64,000 nucleotides of DNA from Formicarius rufipectus (taxonomy: Eukaryota > Chordata > Aves > Passeriformes > Formicariidae), in the NCBI GenBank assembly GCA_013399695.1, contig VXAU01004985.1, positions 12,169 through 76,168 on the forward strand, in the 5' to 3' direction. A model generated the notes under the pieces. The model worked only from the letters and a program-made list of their open reading frames with translations. It searched no databases and had not been told where the DNA came from. Each line of letters starts with the position of its first letter. Position 1 is the first letter of the stretch. The translations under genes and the position numbers were made by a program. Shown one piece after another: positions 47,660 through 59,814 of the stretch.

Positions 47660-48241
47660 TGTAGCCAACGACTTTTTGCACAGACACAGTTTTAGTGTCT
47701 TAGTAAGAGGCTTGTAAGCCTTAGTTGTTAGTAAGACAACCTCACTGCATCAAAAACAAAAATGAGAGTTTATTCTTCTTCATCTAAAGTTACAGTTCTA
47801 CTCAGGAATGGCGGAAAGGCAGAAAAAGCTTTCTTTCTACTCTCCTTTAATGTTTACATTCTTGCATCTTTATGTTCCACTGTGCAGGGATTTCAAAAGT
47901 ACAAGAAGGAACTATTTTCACACACAATTATGCATATTTCTATACACTTCATACACTAAAAGACTTCATCAAAACTATCTAACAACACACAGTTATAGCT
48001 AAATATCAACTAAGATTTATTTTATTAAATTGGTGAATTCCCACAGTTCTTATCTATCTTAATTTTAACTTTATTAATAGAGCTCTTCACACGTATCGTT
48101 CTGCAGAGTATTAGCAGGCTTCTTCTCTCAGTTCACTGTTACCCAAGGCTGTCTAGCAGATTCCATTGTTACCACCGAGGCGTCTGTCTTGAAAACTGCT
48201 TCTGACTCAGTCTGAAAACCAGCATAAAGCATGTTCCAACA
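47660..48241 (-). mobile_element. Old solo LTR, family A copy 2
   Basis: A 582-base element, reverse-complement match of 1246-1791. On minus it starts TGTTGGAACATG and ends GTTGGCTACA. Flanks ATGGAG (47654-47659) and TTGGAG (48242-48247) match at five of six positions, a decayed 6-bp target-site duplication. A minus-strand AATAAAC lies near 47772. No internal genes. Confidence 0.8.
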
Positions 48242-48247
48242 TTGGAG

Positions 48248-50389
48248 TAGTGTTTTTGTGGGTTTTGAAAGTGCTCTGTTTTCAATACCCTTCAGTAATA
48301 TGGGAAAATCCTTTCACTGAGGTATCCACACGTATGTTTTGCCTCCTGCCTCTTCCTAGAATACACTTCAAAAAATAAGAGAGTAGTCATCTTGGAACTA
48401 TTCATATAATCAAACTCCTTCATCTGTGGAGAGCTACTGCTGTTAAGACATTATAAAGGAGCACGGATTTAACCTTCTCTGTATTGCATGTGCAGCATCA
48501 CGTGTACTGAGTGAGAAGGCCTTATACCATTGTCATATAGCTCCTTGAAAGTACATATACATTCTACTGTGCACTTGTAGGGCTGACAGATAGCTCCTGG
48601 TCCACAAAGAGACTACAGCTGGCTTGTCCTGATGAGCAAATGACCGCTTCCTGAGCACATAGCCGTATATTATATTCTATTTTTAACCAGAAACCTGTTT
48701 GCTGTGTTGCACAATCTTGGCATTTATTGTGGCCTGCTTGCCCTTGGAGCTGCCAAAATGGCACTATCTCTAGAAAGAGCTAAGGGATTTTTTTTCCATC
48801 CAAAAGCAGGGATGTACCTTAAAAAACAAGGTGTCTGTTGGGAGATGTGGGGGAGACGTAGCATTTATTATTGCCTAGTTCAGTCTGCATGCCTAGTTCA
48901 GTCTATATGGTACTTTCAATTAAGTAACTTACAGTATTACTAAAACATTAATTGCTTTTCACACTCATTTCATTTAGTGGCTTTCAGAGGAGCAAAACAA
49001 ACAGAAATATTGTTCTTTGACTAATGTTTCAATTTAAAGAGGCCTGTGTAACTTCTAAACTGTGACTGATATTGTATATTAGCCAGTGTCAGTGTTTTTG
49101 CTCAGTTTTCCTTCACCAAGGACCTTCCAAGAACAGTGCAAGAAATACTCTGACTCAGGCCTTGGATCTTTTCTCCTTTTATCACAGACTGGCAGCAAAT
49201 GGATGTGAAGCTTGGTGAATCTTTTAACAACATAAATTTTAAATTTATGTAGTATTAAGACAAAACTGTGCTCTTTAAAGTGGGAAGACAGCTTTGGGGA
49301 AAGATTTTACTGGTCACTACTTTTATGGATGTTGGTAGTTAACGTGAAGTAATAGTGATAACTCCAGCAAACACTTCTGCTGGCATGTTTCCCATCTAAA
49401 TTGCTTAATAGCTTGGCTATACTTGCTTCAATGAAGGAGTTAAAAAAGAGTTTTTATTTTAAAATGCAGAGTATCTTTGTATGAGTAAATCTTTTTTATC
49501 ACAGCCAGAGACCAGGTGCCTCTCAGAAGAGCTGTCTGCAGGTACTCACCAGCAGATTGCCAATGACAGGGAACCATGAAGCACTACTTTGTTTTCATAT
49601 GGACCAGAGGCTGATTCAGTTACTGATCTGAATTTCAACTGCTTGAAACAATAATGTTGCATGGCATGGTGTCACTAGTCCACCTCTGCTACAAGCTGAT
49701 AGAAAGCAGACAAGCTGAAAAGAGACCGTGATGGCAATCCTAACATCTGCACCAGCAGCTTATGAAGTGGTGTAATGTTACTGTATAGTATGGTTGACTT
49801 GCTGTGTTGACTATTAATGAGAAGGTTATTTACAGGATTATCTTTGGGGATTTATTTCTGAGAAACTCTTCCTATCTGTTCCACCTGGCTAGTGAGCCAG
49901 AGGAGTATTAGGTTTTGCGAATTAAAGACCAGGTTTGATTTCATGAATTGAAGGAGGCAAATCCTGCCCTTCTTTTGGCCTGCTCTTTGAAGAACAGGCA
50001 CAAAAGCAGATGGTCTCTTTGTGTCCTACGTTTAAGGAGATGAAGTGCGGGATACTTTATTGCTCCGGTGCAGTATTTCTTACCCAGACATCTGGACTCC
50101 TGAAAGGAATTCTAAACTAGCTCTTAAAGTCCATTATATCTGATTACGTTCTTCTTGCAAAGTAGATAGAAAGTGCATGCAAGTGGTGCCAAAGTATACA
50201 TGCCTTCAGCAACACCTGCAGAGTGATTATGAAAGAAGTAAGCTAGAAACTTAGTGCATGTCAATTAAGTGAACCACTTTTGCAATATTTCTAGAACCAC
50301 TCTGAACAGGCCTACAGCCGAAATACAACATACAATGTTTTTTTCATCCAAACAGTGTGCTTTGTTAGCCCTACTTTGAACAAAGGTTG
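48248..50389. other. Unique non-coding DNA
   Basis: About 2.1 kb without gene. A short tandem 'gcctagttcagtct' occurs twice at 48875-48905. Confidence 0.5.
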
Positions 50390-50394
50390 GACCT

Positions 50395-51552
50395 TCTAGT
50401 GGGTTGACCTTGGCTGGACACCAAGTCCCCGTCCAACTTCTCTATCACTCTCCCTCCCAGCCTGAAAAGGGGACAGAGCATAAGCTGGAAAATGCCTCAT
50501 GGGTGGGGATAAGACAGTTTACTAAAGCAAAAAGCAAAAGTGTGTGGGTGAAAAAGCAAAGTGGAAAATAACAAGGTGTATTCTTCCCATCAACGATGAT
50601 GTCCAGGCCATGTCCTGGGAAACGGCTTCAGCAACACATAGTGGTTTCTTATCAGGCGGCCACTGGAAACAAGGCATGCCCCTTTCTTACTCCTTTCCTT
50701 AGCTTTTACATCTGAGCTGACATTGTATGGCCTGTGGCTAAGTTTAGAGAGCTTAGAAAAATTTATAGTTAAAACAGAGGGACAAATCTCCTTCAATTTC
50801 AAAACAAATTTTAATTAAGATATGATAAATGGAAGGATAACAGTTCCTAGCTATAATTTATATATATCTATATATTTAAGATAAACAAAAACAACCAGAA
50901 CTAAACGAGTAAAATAGAAGAAAAACCTGAGCAAAACCCCTTCCCTCCCCCAGTCTCTGTCCCTGGCAGGCACGGAGGTATTTTACAGACCGCAGGTGAT
51001 GAGATGAGTAGCCGGTGCTGGGTCGCCCCCGGGGGTGGGGGGTTGGTGGATGGGAAGAAAAAANNNNNNNNNNNNNNNNNNNNNNNNNNNNNNNNNNNNN
51101 NNNNNNNNNNNNNNNNNNNNNNNNNNNNNNNNNNNNNNNNNNNNNNNNNNNNNNNNNNNNNNNNNNNNNNNNNNNNNNNNNNNNNNNNNNNNNNNNNNNN
51201 NNNNNNNNNNNNNNNNNNNNNNNNNNNNNNNNNNNNNNNNNNNNNNNNNNNNNNNNNNNNNNNNNNNNNNNNNNNNNNNNNNNNNNNNNNNNNNNNNNNN
51301 NNNNNNNNNNNNNNNNNNNNNNNNNNNNNNNNNNNNNNNNNNNNNNNGGGTCAGCTGGCCTGGTTGTGTCCCCTCCCAGAATCTTGCTCTCCATTGGGGA
51401 AGGAATGTTACAGTGCTGATGCTGTGCCAGCCCTGCTCAGCAGCAGCCAAAACACTGAGTGTTATCAACACCTTCCCAACTCCCAATGCAGAGCACAGCA
51501 CTGTGAGGGCTGCTATGGGGAAAGGAACTCCAGCTCAGCCAGAACCAAGACA
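50395..51552 (-). mobile_element. Solo LTR, avian ERVL type, interrupted by gap
   Basis: About 1158 bases including 284 N. On + it opens TCTAGTGGGTTGACCTTGGC, the reversed 3' edge common to avian ERVL LTRs with the TG edge apparently mutated. It closes ...CCAGAACCAAGACA. A perfect 5-bp duplication GACCT flanks it (50390-50394 and 51553-51557), so both ends belong to one insertion despite the gap. The gap falls after a G/C-rich run and before 'gggtcagctggcc', a known ERVL LTR block. Open frames that read through the N run are meaningless. Confidence 0.9.
51064..51347. other. Assembly gap (284 N)
   Basis: Run of N inside the ERVL LTR at 50395-51552, preceded by GGGGGTGGGGGG-like sequence and an A run, typical of a GC-rich or repeat-induced sequencing dropout. 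Confidence 0.99.
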
Positions 51553-51557
51553 GACCT

Positions 51558-53930
51558 CAACACCTTTGAAGGTTGTTTCAAACTAAAGTTGTTCAGCGAT
51601 CCTTTATGTGAATGAAAAGTTTCTCTACACTATGATAAAGCAAAAAAAGAAAGCCATACTTTTAAAAGTTATTATTTTCTTTCAGTTTCTACATCCTTTT
51701 TTTTTTTTTAATTTTTTTTTTTTTTTTTTTGCATATTGTGAAAAGATTTTATTTTCCCATTGAAAATAATGGAAAGAAGTTCTGCTAGTGTCAGTTGGTT
51801 CAAGGCTTGGAGTTGCACAGGCAAAAATGAATTTGCATTACATTTAGAGAGAAATGTTAGTTAGAAGCTAATTTGAAGCTTCTCTTATATAGTCTGTTGA
51901 AATTATTGTGGAAAATGGGCAAAGTTTGTGCAGAGTAGCTCTTCCCTATAAGTAACATGAAGGTTGTGACAAAGGGTAAGTGACAATAGCTGCTTGATAC
52001 CAGGTGAGCTTGAGCTGTTCATGAGACAGTGCACAGAAAAGGGAGAAGGGAGGCTTCTCTAATGATTAAAACTGAGTTGCTGCACAGTTAAGGGGAGGCA
52101 TTATATTTCAAAAAAGATGTTGTAATGCTCCTTTTCTTGCTCACAGAATGGGCAAACAAGGATGAGCCTCTTGTGGTCTACTGTCTGTACAAATCTGCCA
52201 GTGTTGGTAGATGAAAAAGCAGTAAAATGCAGGGCATTTTCAGTCAGAGCTATCACAGCAGCTGTGAACCCACTCTGCTGGGTGACACATACAATAATCA
52301 TCTCTGCACAATTCCTGTGATTAAAAGAGCTAGCAGGTCTCTCTGCCTCTGCTTGTTTTTGTCATGAAATGCTTATATTTTTGGAAAATACAGGAATCTC
52401 TAAGGCCTCAATTTAAATATGTGCGTATATTTGTTTGAATTTATGGAAATGTGAAGGTAAAGAAACTATGCAGCAATGGCATATAAGTTTAGGAGAGGTA
52501 TAAATGATCAAAGGTATTAGGCAGCAAAGAGCTGGGATTTAAGGAAGATCTGAATAGAAGAGTTACTTGAAAAGCCATTATTTACATTTAATTCCCTGCC
52601 TTGTTTCACTCCTTTTTCCCCTTGGCTTTTGAAATTCATGGGGAAACATTAGAAGTAACATGTAGGAAAAAGGGAATGGGAAAAATTACATGTTAGTAAA
52701 TAGCTGTGTCTCCTCCAAGGGAAACAAGGAACAAGGTGTGGGCTTCCTGGAATACACTTCCTTGAGGGTTATCTAGGTGTGCTCTGGGTCACCTCTGGCC
52801 TTGGATGATGCCTGACATCCTTTCCTGTCTGGGAAGGGAGGGAGAGCAGGCATCAGAGGAATTTCCTCAGGAGTACCACTCACAGCCATATGGCTAAATT
52901 TAGACAACCGCCCCGGGATTGCAGAGTGAAATAGAAGGGCAAAGGAAATGGTGTATAATTGGGCCCTATTGAAAACAGTGGGATTGTTGCCTCGTAAAAA
53001 CAAATATTTGGTGAAAAAAAACTTCCAGAGACTGCGTGTTTCCAAGTTCTGTTAAAGTGAATTCTGCTAGAAGCTGGTAACCAAGACAGAGCCCACGGCA
53101 TGTTCCTGTTATGCTGAGTGTGACGTGTCCATACATTGGAAGATATTGATGGAAACCTGAGTAGACAAAATGATAATCTTAGAGGTGCTTACAACGAAAA
53201 CATAAAAATTATAACGGAATGCTGTAAAGAAATTATGCAAACTACAGAAAATAATGAGTTCATATCTTGAAAAAGAAAATTCATAAATGCCTATTTCTTT
53301 CTCAGGCATCTCTTTGTCTGATATAAACTCAGCTGAAATTAGAGGCAGTGTGTCTTCTTTTCTCTTTGGCTTTGGAATAGACCCAGTGAGAAAAAGTGTA
53401 GGCAGAGCCTCCTGCTGTAAATGCAGGTTTGACTTAGAGATAACTCTTAGCCATGCTTCCCAGTATCTGAAAGTCTTCTATAGGAGTTTCAAGCTAATGA
53501 CTATTGCTTTTTTTCCACAGGGAAAATAAATTTTCCACAGCAATAATTAAGAGGAAAAGTAGCTCAGCATTTATGCATTGTGTTCACTGTAGCATGGAAT
53601 TATTTTAATGACTCCATCTTGGATGACTAAAGGAATAAAAAAATTTCAACCATGTTAACCATGTTTCTTTGTTAAGAAACTGACTAACATGAAATGTCTG
53701 TCTTTATGGATTGCGACAGAAAGCATTCCAGGCTGTGGAGTATTGCAACCTTTACATAGAGTGAGGATGAAAGATGTGTCCCAAAATTATGCCCTATTCA
53801 CCTAATATATCTGGAAGAGACAATGCAGAGAATGATCATAGCTGCCATTAGATTTTTTTAAGCATCTGAGCTTCCAGAAAGGTCTGTCTGCTCAGCACAT
53901 ATTGCAAAAGGTGAAAGCACACAGAATCAC
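51558..53930. other. Unique non-coding DNA
   Basis: T-rich low-complexity run at 51690-51730. A strong acceptor (CTTTTTTTCCACAG, ending 53520) is followed by a short open frame with no good donor, so I do not call an exon. Confidence 0.45.
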
Positions 53931-54580
53931 AGAGTGGTTAAGGGTGGAAGAGACCCATGGAGGCCGTTCTGTCCAATGCCCCTGCTCAAACATGCCCACC
54001 TACACCAGGATTGTCTAGGACTATGTCTAGATGGCTTTTCAATATCTTTAAGGATGGAGGCACTGCAAGCTCCCTGAGCAACCTGTGTCAGTGCTTAGAC
54101 ACCTTCACAATGGTGGGGGCAGGAGTGTGTGGGGAAATTCCTATTGTTCAGAGGGAACCTCCTGTTTTTCAGGATGTGCATATTGCTTTTGGTCTTATCA
54201 CTGGGTGCCATTTAAAAGAGCTGTGTCATCTCTGCACCCTCCCTATAGGTGTATCTACACACTGATGAGTGTAAGTTAGCTTTCTCTTAGCTCAGGATGA
54301 ACAGCAGTGTTTGACTTTCCTTAACTATGAGGTGCCCTAATCATCTTTCTTGGCTTTTGCTAGACTCTATCTCTCTCTCTTGCACTGGGAAGCATAGAAT
54401 TAAATGCAGGGCTCTAAGTGGGGCCTGATCAATGCTGCATAGTAGGGAAGTATTACCTCTACTGACCTGCTGGTGACACTCTTAATGAAGTCCAGGAAAT
54501 TGCTTTTTCTGCTAAGGCAAATTGCTGGCTCATGTTCAAGTCCAGCTAGCCGTCTCTCACCCATCAGTGACATCAGTTTT
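53931..54580 (-). mobile_element. CR1 LINE 3' end
   Basis: On + it starts 'cacagaatcacagagtggtt', the reversed CR1 terminus, then 'gtccaatgcccctgctcaaa' and the rest of a CR1 3' UTR with parts of ORF2. About 650 bases, ending where the LTR at 54581 begins. Confidence 0.9.
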
Positions 54581-55285
54581 TGTGCTGGTTTAGTGTTAAA
54601 CCAGCTGGAGAAATGAATCCAACTCAGAATGGGATTGCAACTCAGAATACCGATTTAATTTTAAAAAATCACAAAATACACTGATACAAAAGGAAAATCC
54701 GTTTGACCCACAAAAACAGATGTACAGTCGAACACAGCAGGGCACGAGCAGAATGGAGCTCACCAACCCCTGTGCTGAACACCACCTGACCCTCCTGAAT
54801 TCAAAGTAAAAAGAGAGGAAGAAACCTGCTGGTGAAAATGATGATTGCAGTCCAGTGGCAGTCTCAGTCCAGTCAAGGTTCCGGTCCTCCTCTGGATCTG
54901 ATCAGCAACCCCAATCCCAACCCCCCAAATTTATATATTCTTGGGCTCAGATGGGAATACCTGCTCCCTCCCCAGGGTGGAGAGTTTCACAATGGGTGAT
55001 TTACTCTGTGAGGTGAATCATGGCATATTTTTGTCATCCTTAATGGCCCATGAGCAGACATGACCCCTCAGGTGGGTGTGAAAGTACTACTGGCTCCCTG
55101 GAGGGGAGTTATCACACCTGAGTCATAGGTGTGAAGACAGGAAAACTTCCTTATCTCACGGAAGTTCCTAAATACCCAGTTTGTAGCCTAAGGAGTTGGA
55201 CATGCCCTGGACAGCTGCTGCAAATGGGCCATTGTGAACAGTTCATGAGAAAAATGACATAGAGGGTTTAGAATACACACCCACA
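54581..55285 (-). mobile_element. LTR, avian ERVL-like, minus strand
   Basis: On + it runs TGTGCTGGTTTAG...ACACCCACACA, giving TG...CA ends and an avian ERVL-like edge. A minus-strand ATTAAA lies near 54655. No adjacent target-site duplication is seen. Both sides do carry CAGTGACA (54565-54572 and 55286-55293), but the left copy is 8 bases away from the TG, so this may be coincidence or a shifted edge. It abuts a CR1, into which it may have inserted. Confidence 0.7.
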
Positions 55286-55293
55286 CAGTGACA

Positions 55294-55903
55294 AAACTGA
55301 TCCTGGCTACTATAACCAGGACAGCTTTGCAGCTGCTGTGTCATCTTCTCTCCTTTATGAAGCTCTATCACAGGGAAAGAGGAACTGTAGCACAGCACAG
55401 TATACTAGCTCACCTCACTTCAGGTATTCCAGCTGGAAAATGTATTTTCAGAATGCACTCCTGTAGCTCCTTTCCAGCCATTAAACCTACCATGGCATTG
55501 TGTTATGCATAGGAATTGGGGTTGTTGGACAGGAGGTTTGCATATCTCTGCTATAAGTGCAGTTGAGGAAATCAGTCTAATACTGCATGACCTCTAATGT
55601 TCTGTATTGTGGCACATATTGGGCAGTATCAGTATAGGGCCTTATTACTGGGCTGTTGAAAACAGTCCAGGGCAATGAGGAATAAAAGGCAAATGCAAAG
55701 TACCGTGGTTCATTTTTTTTTTTTTATCCTTTGAATGTTCCTGTCACTGCCAAGGAAGATATCTTTACTATGGATACAAAATACAAAGGCTTCAGGTCTC
55801 TTAATTCTTCAGGAGCAATTTGTTCACACCTAGTTGCACTAAGATTATAAAGGGGCATGCTGTTGTTGATAGGTATCAGAAGAGTATCTCTCTTTTTTCA
55901 TAG
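55294..55903. other. Non-coding DNA leading to an exon acceptor
   Basis: Unique sequence with a pyrimidine tract (TATCTCTCTTTTTTCATAG) at its right end that serves the exon beginning at 55904. Confidence 0.5.
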
Positions 55904-56005
55904 TGGATGACATTTACAAAAGCTTCTAATGATGTGGAAAGTGAAGCTCTGCTTTCAGATGTGATACAGGCACTTGACGAACTTACATCTCAGTCATCCT
56001 TAGAA
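55904..56005 (+). CDS. Candidate internal coding exon, unrecognised gene
   Basis: A 102-base segment bounded by a textbook acceptor (CTCTCTTTTTTCATAG|TGG, AG at 55902-55903) and a good donor (TTAGAA|GTAAGA at 56006). It is open in exactly one frame, phase 0 to phase 0, coding 34 residues that start WMTFTKASNDVE and continue as an acidic, leucine-rich stretch (ALLSDVIQALDELTSQ, about residues 15-30). That stretch looks like an amphipathic helix. The other two frames have early stops. It joins in frame to the phase 0 exon at 2694-2744. I do not recognise the family. It is too short for simple ORF finding. A chance occurrence is possible, since good splice-site pairs do arise in 64 kb. Confidence 0.55.
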
Positions 56006-57239
56006 GTAAGACTTGTGCTCCCGAAGCATCACCTACGTTTGTATCTTAGTACTGACGTAATGTATTTCCAGTAGCAGAAGTGTCTGTTTGGCTAAGTGAG
56101 GATGCAGTTGTATCACTGTCAATTTCAGTACCTGTTGGTAAAGTGCTCTGGAACAACTGTACTTCCCCAGTGCTAGAGAATCACTCAATTTGCTGCATCG
56201 CACAGTGTTATGACCAAGCTGTTGTATCAGAGCTGGCAGGTTCATGAGGCTAAGACTGTTGCTCTATGATGGTTATGGATTAATTTATTTTTAAAACCAG
56301 TTCCTTTGGTGAACAGGAAATCCCAAACATCACCCATATCAGTGGTCTAGCATTCCTTTAGCTGTACACAGCTCAGTGTTGTTTGGTTTTGATTTTTTTT
56401 TTTTTTTAAAGTCATTCTATTTCATCTCAGCTGCATGCATTTTCTTCCTTTTTTTTCTATATGATCAGCAAGAGAATAAAGGTGCCAGTAAGAAATTTGC
56501 AGGAGGCCTCATTTACTACTATTATAAAAGTCAACACCAAAGGGTCAAACCCACAAGAGCTAATTGTCAAACAGTGCTCTACCAATGGAAAAAAAACCCA
56601 AACAACAAATATCTTTCCATGGTAACTTTCTATTGAATCTGCTTGAAAACCTTTCCAGGAAGAACTCCCCATCCAATTAGACATTTGTGAGATAAGCAGC
56701 TCCTATGTTGTAGGTATAACTATACATAGTATTACTGGTAGTTTCTACACAGGCCCAGCTGTTTTCAAGGAGAACTTCAAGCACAGTCTGTACAAGCAGA
56801 ACACATAACCGGGTCATGGCAGGATTTCACTTATTTTAAGGCATCATCATCTCAGGTAATCGTGTTGGCTTCCTTTGTAATCAATGAAGAGAAACTTGTA
56901 AGGTGTTGTTCATCTGATCTGTTTTAGATGTCAGTCTTAGGCTGAATTATGCCCTAGAAGTGACATTTTCATTCTATTGTCTGTAAAAGGGAGCCTGGAT
57001 AACTGTATAAGATACCAGTTGTTGGTATCTATATGTGAAAACCAAGAACACCTGACATATTTTATTGATTTTAGAGGGGTAGGGGCAGTCTAGACCCACT
57101 CCCAGGAAAATAGATTTATGTAGGGGATTTGCTTCTGCGTCTGTGGCATATCTTAGTGCATTGCAATCAGACATACTTTATGTGCCAAAGGCTATTAAAT
57201 GTAATATGTGCTGCAATGCTGACTATGTACGCTGCAGAT
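56006..57239. other. Non-coding DNA, presumed intron
   Basis: A strong acceptor-like site (TTCTTCCTTTTTTTTCTATATGATCAG, ending ~56468) is followed by a frame open in phase 0 to a stop near 56636. Residue content is not protein-like and no donor pairs convincingly, so no exon is called. Confidence 0.4.
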
Positions 57240-57690
57240 TATTGGTAGGCTGGAAATTTTGGAGACAACTAGCGGAGTTGTACTGCAGCCAGTGAGGCAG
57301 CAGTGGCGGTGACCAAGGGAGACTGTGGGCGTGAGGTCGAGCTGTGCAGGGAGCAAGCTCAGGAAACCGAGGAACAGCACAGAGCCCAGTCAGGACTCAT
57401 AAGTCCTTGGCAACCTACCAGGCAAGGAGGGGGTGGTGCTGGGAGCATCCAAGGGAGATGTAAACTGCTCTGGGGACTTCGATGAACAGGGGTGTGGTGC
57501 GGTAGTAGACATGGCAGTCTGTGCAGGCAGAACAAGCAGGAGAGGCTCCCCTTTGACCATCTGAGAGCAGCAAACAGGCTCAGTAGCTGGTAAGGAAGAG
57601 CAAAGTGATCCTTTCAGCATCAGTCTTATTAGCATGTTAGTATAAGTATCCTCAGTTATGGTGTTGGCATGCTGTAAAGCTCAATCCCCT
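57240..57690 (+). mobile_element. Possible 5' part of the long CR1
   Basis: A GC-richer stretch contiguous with clear CR1 sequence to its right, with purine-rich repeats resembling CR1 5' UTR/ORF1 regions. Similarity is by impression only; it may be separate sequence. Confidence 0.35.
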
Positions 57691-57699
57691 ACAGCTGCA

Positions 57700-58525
57700 A
57701 GAGTCACTGAACCAGCTATGTCATAGGCCTCCAACCAGCCAGACCTGCAGGTCAGAGGTTGTCAGGAGTGCCTGATGCCTTTTTGAGAGGCTGGTGCTGT
57801 CTTAGTCATAGTAACCATGAAGTGATGGAGTTTAAAATTTCTGAAAGGAGAAAAAGTGCCAGCAAAACCTCAACTCTGGACATGAAGAGAGCAGACTTCA
57901 GGCTGCTCAGGGAATTAGTAAGTAAGGTGCCCTGAGAAAGTGTTTTTGCAGTGTTGGTCACTTCTCAAACATCACCTTCTAAGGGCATAGCAATTCCCAA
58001 AGTTCAGAACTCAAGCAGGTGAGGCATAAGGTGGCTTGGCTGAACAGGAATTGTTTCACAGAGATAAGGTAAAGAAGGAAAGTGTGTGCCAAGTGGAAGC
58101 GAGGTCAAGTGATGTGGGAAAAATACAGAGATGCTGCTTGCCACTGTAGGAAGAAAATGTGAGGCTATATCTGAGTTGAAGTTGAATCTCCCAGAAATGT
58201 GGGGGACAATAAAAAGACTTTTTCAAATACATTAATGGCATTAGGCAGTATAGAAATATTATTGGTCTGTTCCAGGATGAGGATGATCACCTCCGAAACA
58301 GGGACAGAGACAAGGCAGAGGTGTTTAACACTTCCTTTGCCTATGTCTTCAGCACGGATGACAGACCAAGGTGGTCTCAGTGCCTTGAGCTGGCAGACCT
58401 TGACTGAGAAAACCATCAACTCCCAGTTGACCCTGACATTGTGTGGAATCTGCTGTTCCAGCTGTATCTCTACAAATCTATGCAGCCTGGTGGAACTGTC
58501 TCAGTTTAAAAGAAACCGGGATGTC
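57700..58525 (+). mobile_element. CR1 LINE ORF2, upstream segment
   Basis: Degenerate CR1 ORF2. Recognisable blocks are 'gcagacttcaggctgctcag' (~57893), 'aactcaagcaggtgaggc' (~58009), 'gatgctgcttgccactg' (~58130) and 'acttcctttgcctatgtctt' (~58328). Order and strand agree with the CR1 segment at 59815-61140. Stops and frameshifts throughout; non-functional. Interrupted at 58526 by a solo LTR. Confidence 0.85.
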
Positions 58526-59046
58526 TGTTGCGGTCCGAAAGGGAAACAGGATCGGTCCACGCAGGGAAGGGTGTGAACGGCGTGAACACTTTATTAAGGA
58601 GAGCATGGGATACTTATAGGGTTCAGGCGGAGAGTTCTAGAACTTGGGTGGAGATAGGGGCAGAATGCAACACAAAAGGAGAAGGGAAGGAGGGTTTATA
58701 ACTTATAAGGAAGAACTGGGGATGGCCCAGCTCCACAGGGTGGAGCAGCATTGCTCCACTGACCAGCCAATGAGGTTTTGGGGTACATCAACCAATCAGG
58801 GGGCTGTAACCGGGGTTTCCATAACTAAGCAGAACAGTTGGACATACAGAAGTAATAGAATGGTATTAATTACCTATCTAATACAGCTTTTTGTCCTAAC
58901 TATAACATTTAAACAGTATAAAAACTTGCAGAAACAGCAGCTCCATGGCAAGGGATATACAACAGGTGTCTGTGACAGCAGCAAACAGTTTCATCCATAA
59001 GTAAACATATTCTCTTGGCAGTCTCTGACAGGTGCCTATCCTGACA
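58526..59046 (-). mobile_element. Solo LTR, family C copy 3, nested in CR1
   Basis: A 521-base LTR with perfect 6-bp duplication GATGTC (58520-58525 and 59047-59052). On minus it runs TGTCAGG...CCGCAACA. The minus-strand TATA-like and AATAAAG signals align with copies 1 and 2. It lies inside an older CR1, so it postdates that insertion. Same strand as the other two copies. Confidence 0.94.
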
Positions 59047-59052
59047 GATGTC

Positions 59053-59814
59053 TATCAAGGAAAATGAGGAACCATTCTGAACTAGGAAGGGGCCTCTCCC
59101 CAAAAACCACAACCTTTGAAATTAAGAGACTTAATCAGAAAATGTAGAGGAAAGAAAATAATAGTTCTTTACTACAAATCTATGTATGTATAACCAAAAC
59201 CAGAAAAGAACAAACAGCAGCACCATAACCAAAACTTTCAAACAAATAAGGTCCTCTCTGCCCCTTTGGTGCAGTCATATTTACAGATAGCAGATTAGGA
59301 GATATTTACAGATGCTGTGCCTCGGAGGTCAGTGAGTTACTCACAGGCTCTAGTGAGGCAAAGACTGGGGTAGGAAGAGGTGCTGACTCTGAATCTTTGT
59401 CTAAAAGCATTAGGAGTGGGTTAGCAACTCCTCCACAGATGGCATCGGCCCCTGGAGGAGTCTGCAGTGAATCCAGGCAGCAGTGACTGTTCTCTCAGAA
59501 GAGTGGCACAGGGTATGTGGAGCCTGGGGGCAAGCCAGGAAACCCCCTCTAAGTGCTTCTGCCAGCCCAGCAAAATGGTGACTGGGCACCCAAGCAGCTG
59601 GAAAAGAGAAGTGTGTAAAGCACCAGAAAATCCTCTCTCTCCCCTCACTTCCCCCAATTCTCTCCGCAGCCATCACGTTGGAATGCAAAGCTATTAACCA
59701 TCTCATTGTTTAGACTTTAGACAGTTACCTGGCTCTGGGAGCAGGTAGTGAGGGGCTGAGTTTCAACAAGCCACCTCATCCTGGCTCTCTAACTGCCAAA
59801 CCACTGTGTTGGTA
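59053..59814 (-). mobile_element. Possible older LTR between CR1 halves
   Basis: About 760 bases separating the two CR1 ORF2 segments and not itself CR1. Its left part ('agttctttactacaaatc', 'aaccaaaaccagaaaag') resembles the reversed 3' portion of avian ERVL-type LTRs. Edges and duplication could not be placed. Together with the LTR at 58526 it explains the break in the CR1. Confidence 0.4.

Noticed and set aside
50983..51615. Several long frames across 51064-51347
   Set aside because: They read through a run of N; there is no real coding information.
53521..53615. Exon behind the strong acceptor at 53520
   Set aside because: The open frame has no good donor and ends in a stop after about 30 codons; not protein-like.
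56469..56636. Next exon after 55904-56005
   Set aside because: Excellent pyrimidine tract and AG, and phase 0 is open to a stop, but the residues are low-complexity (runs of Tyr, Lys, Asn) and no donor or poly(A) signal fits.
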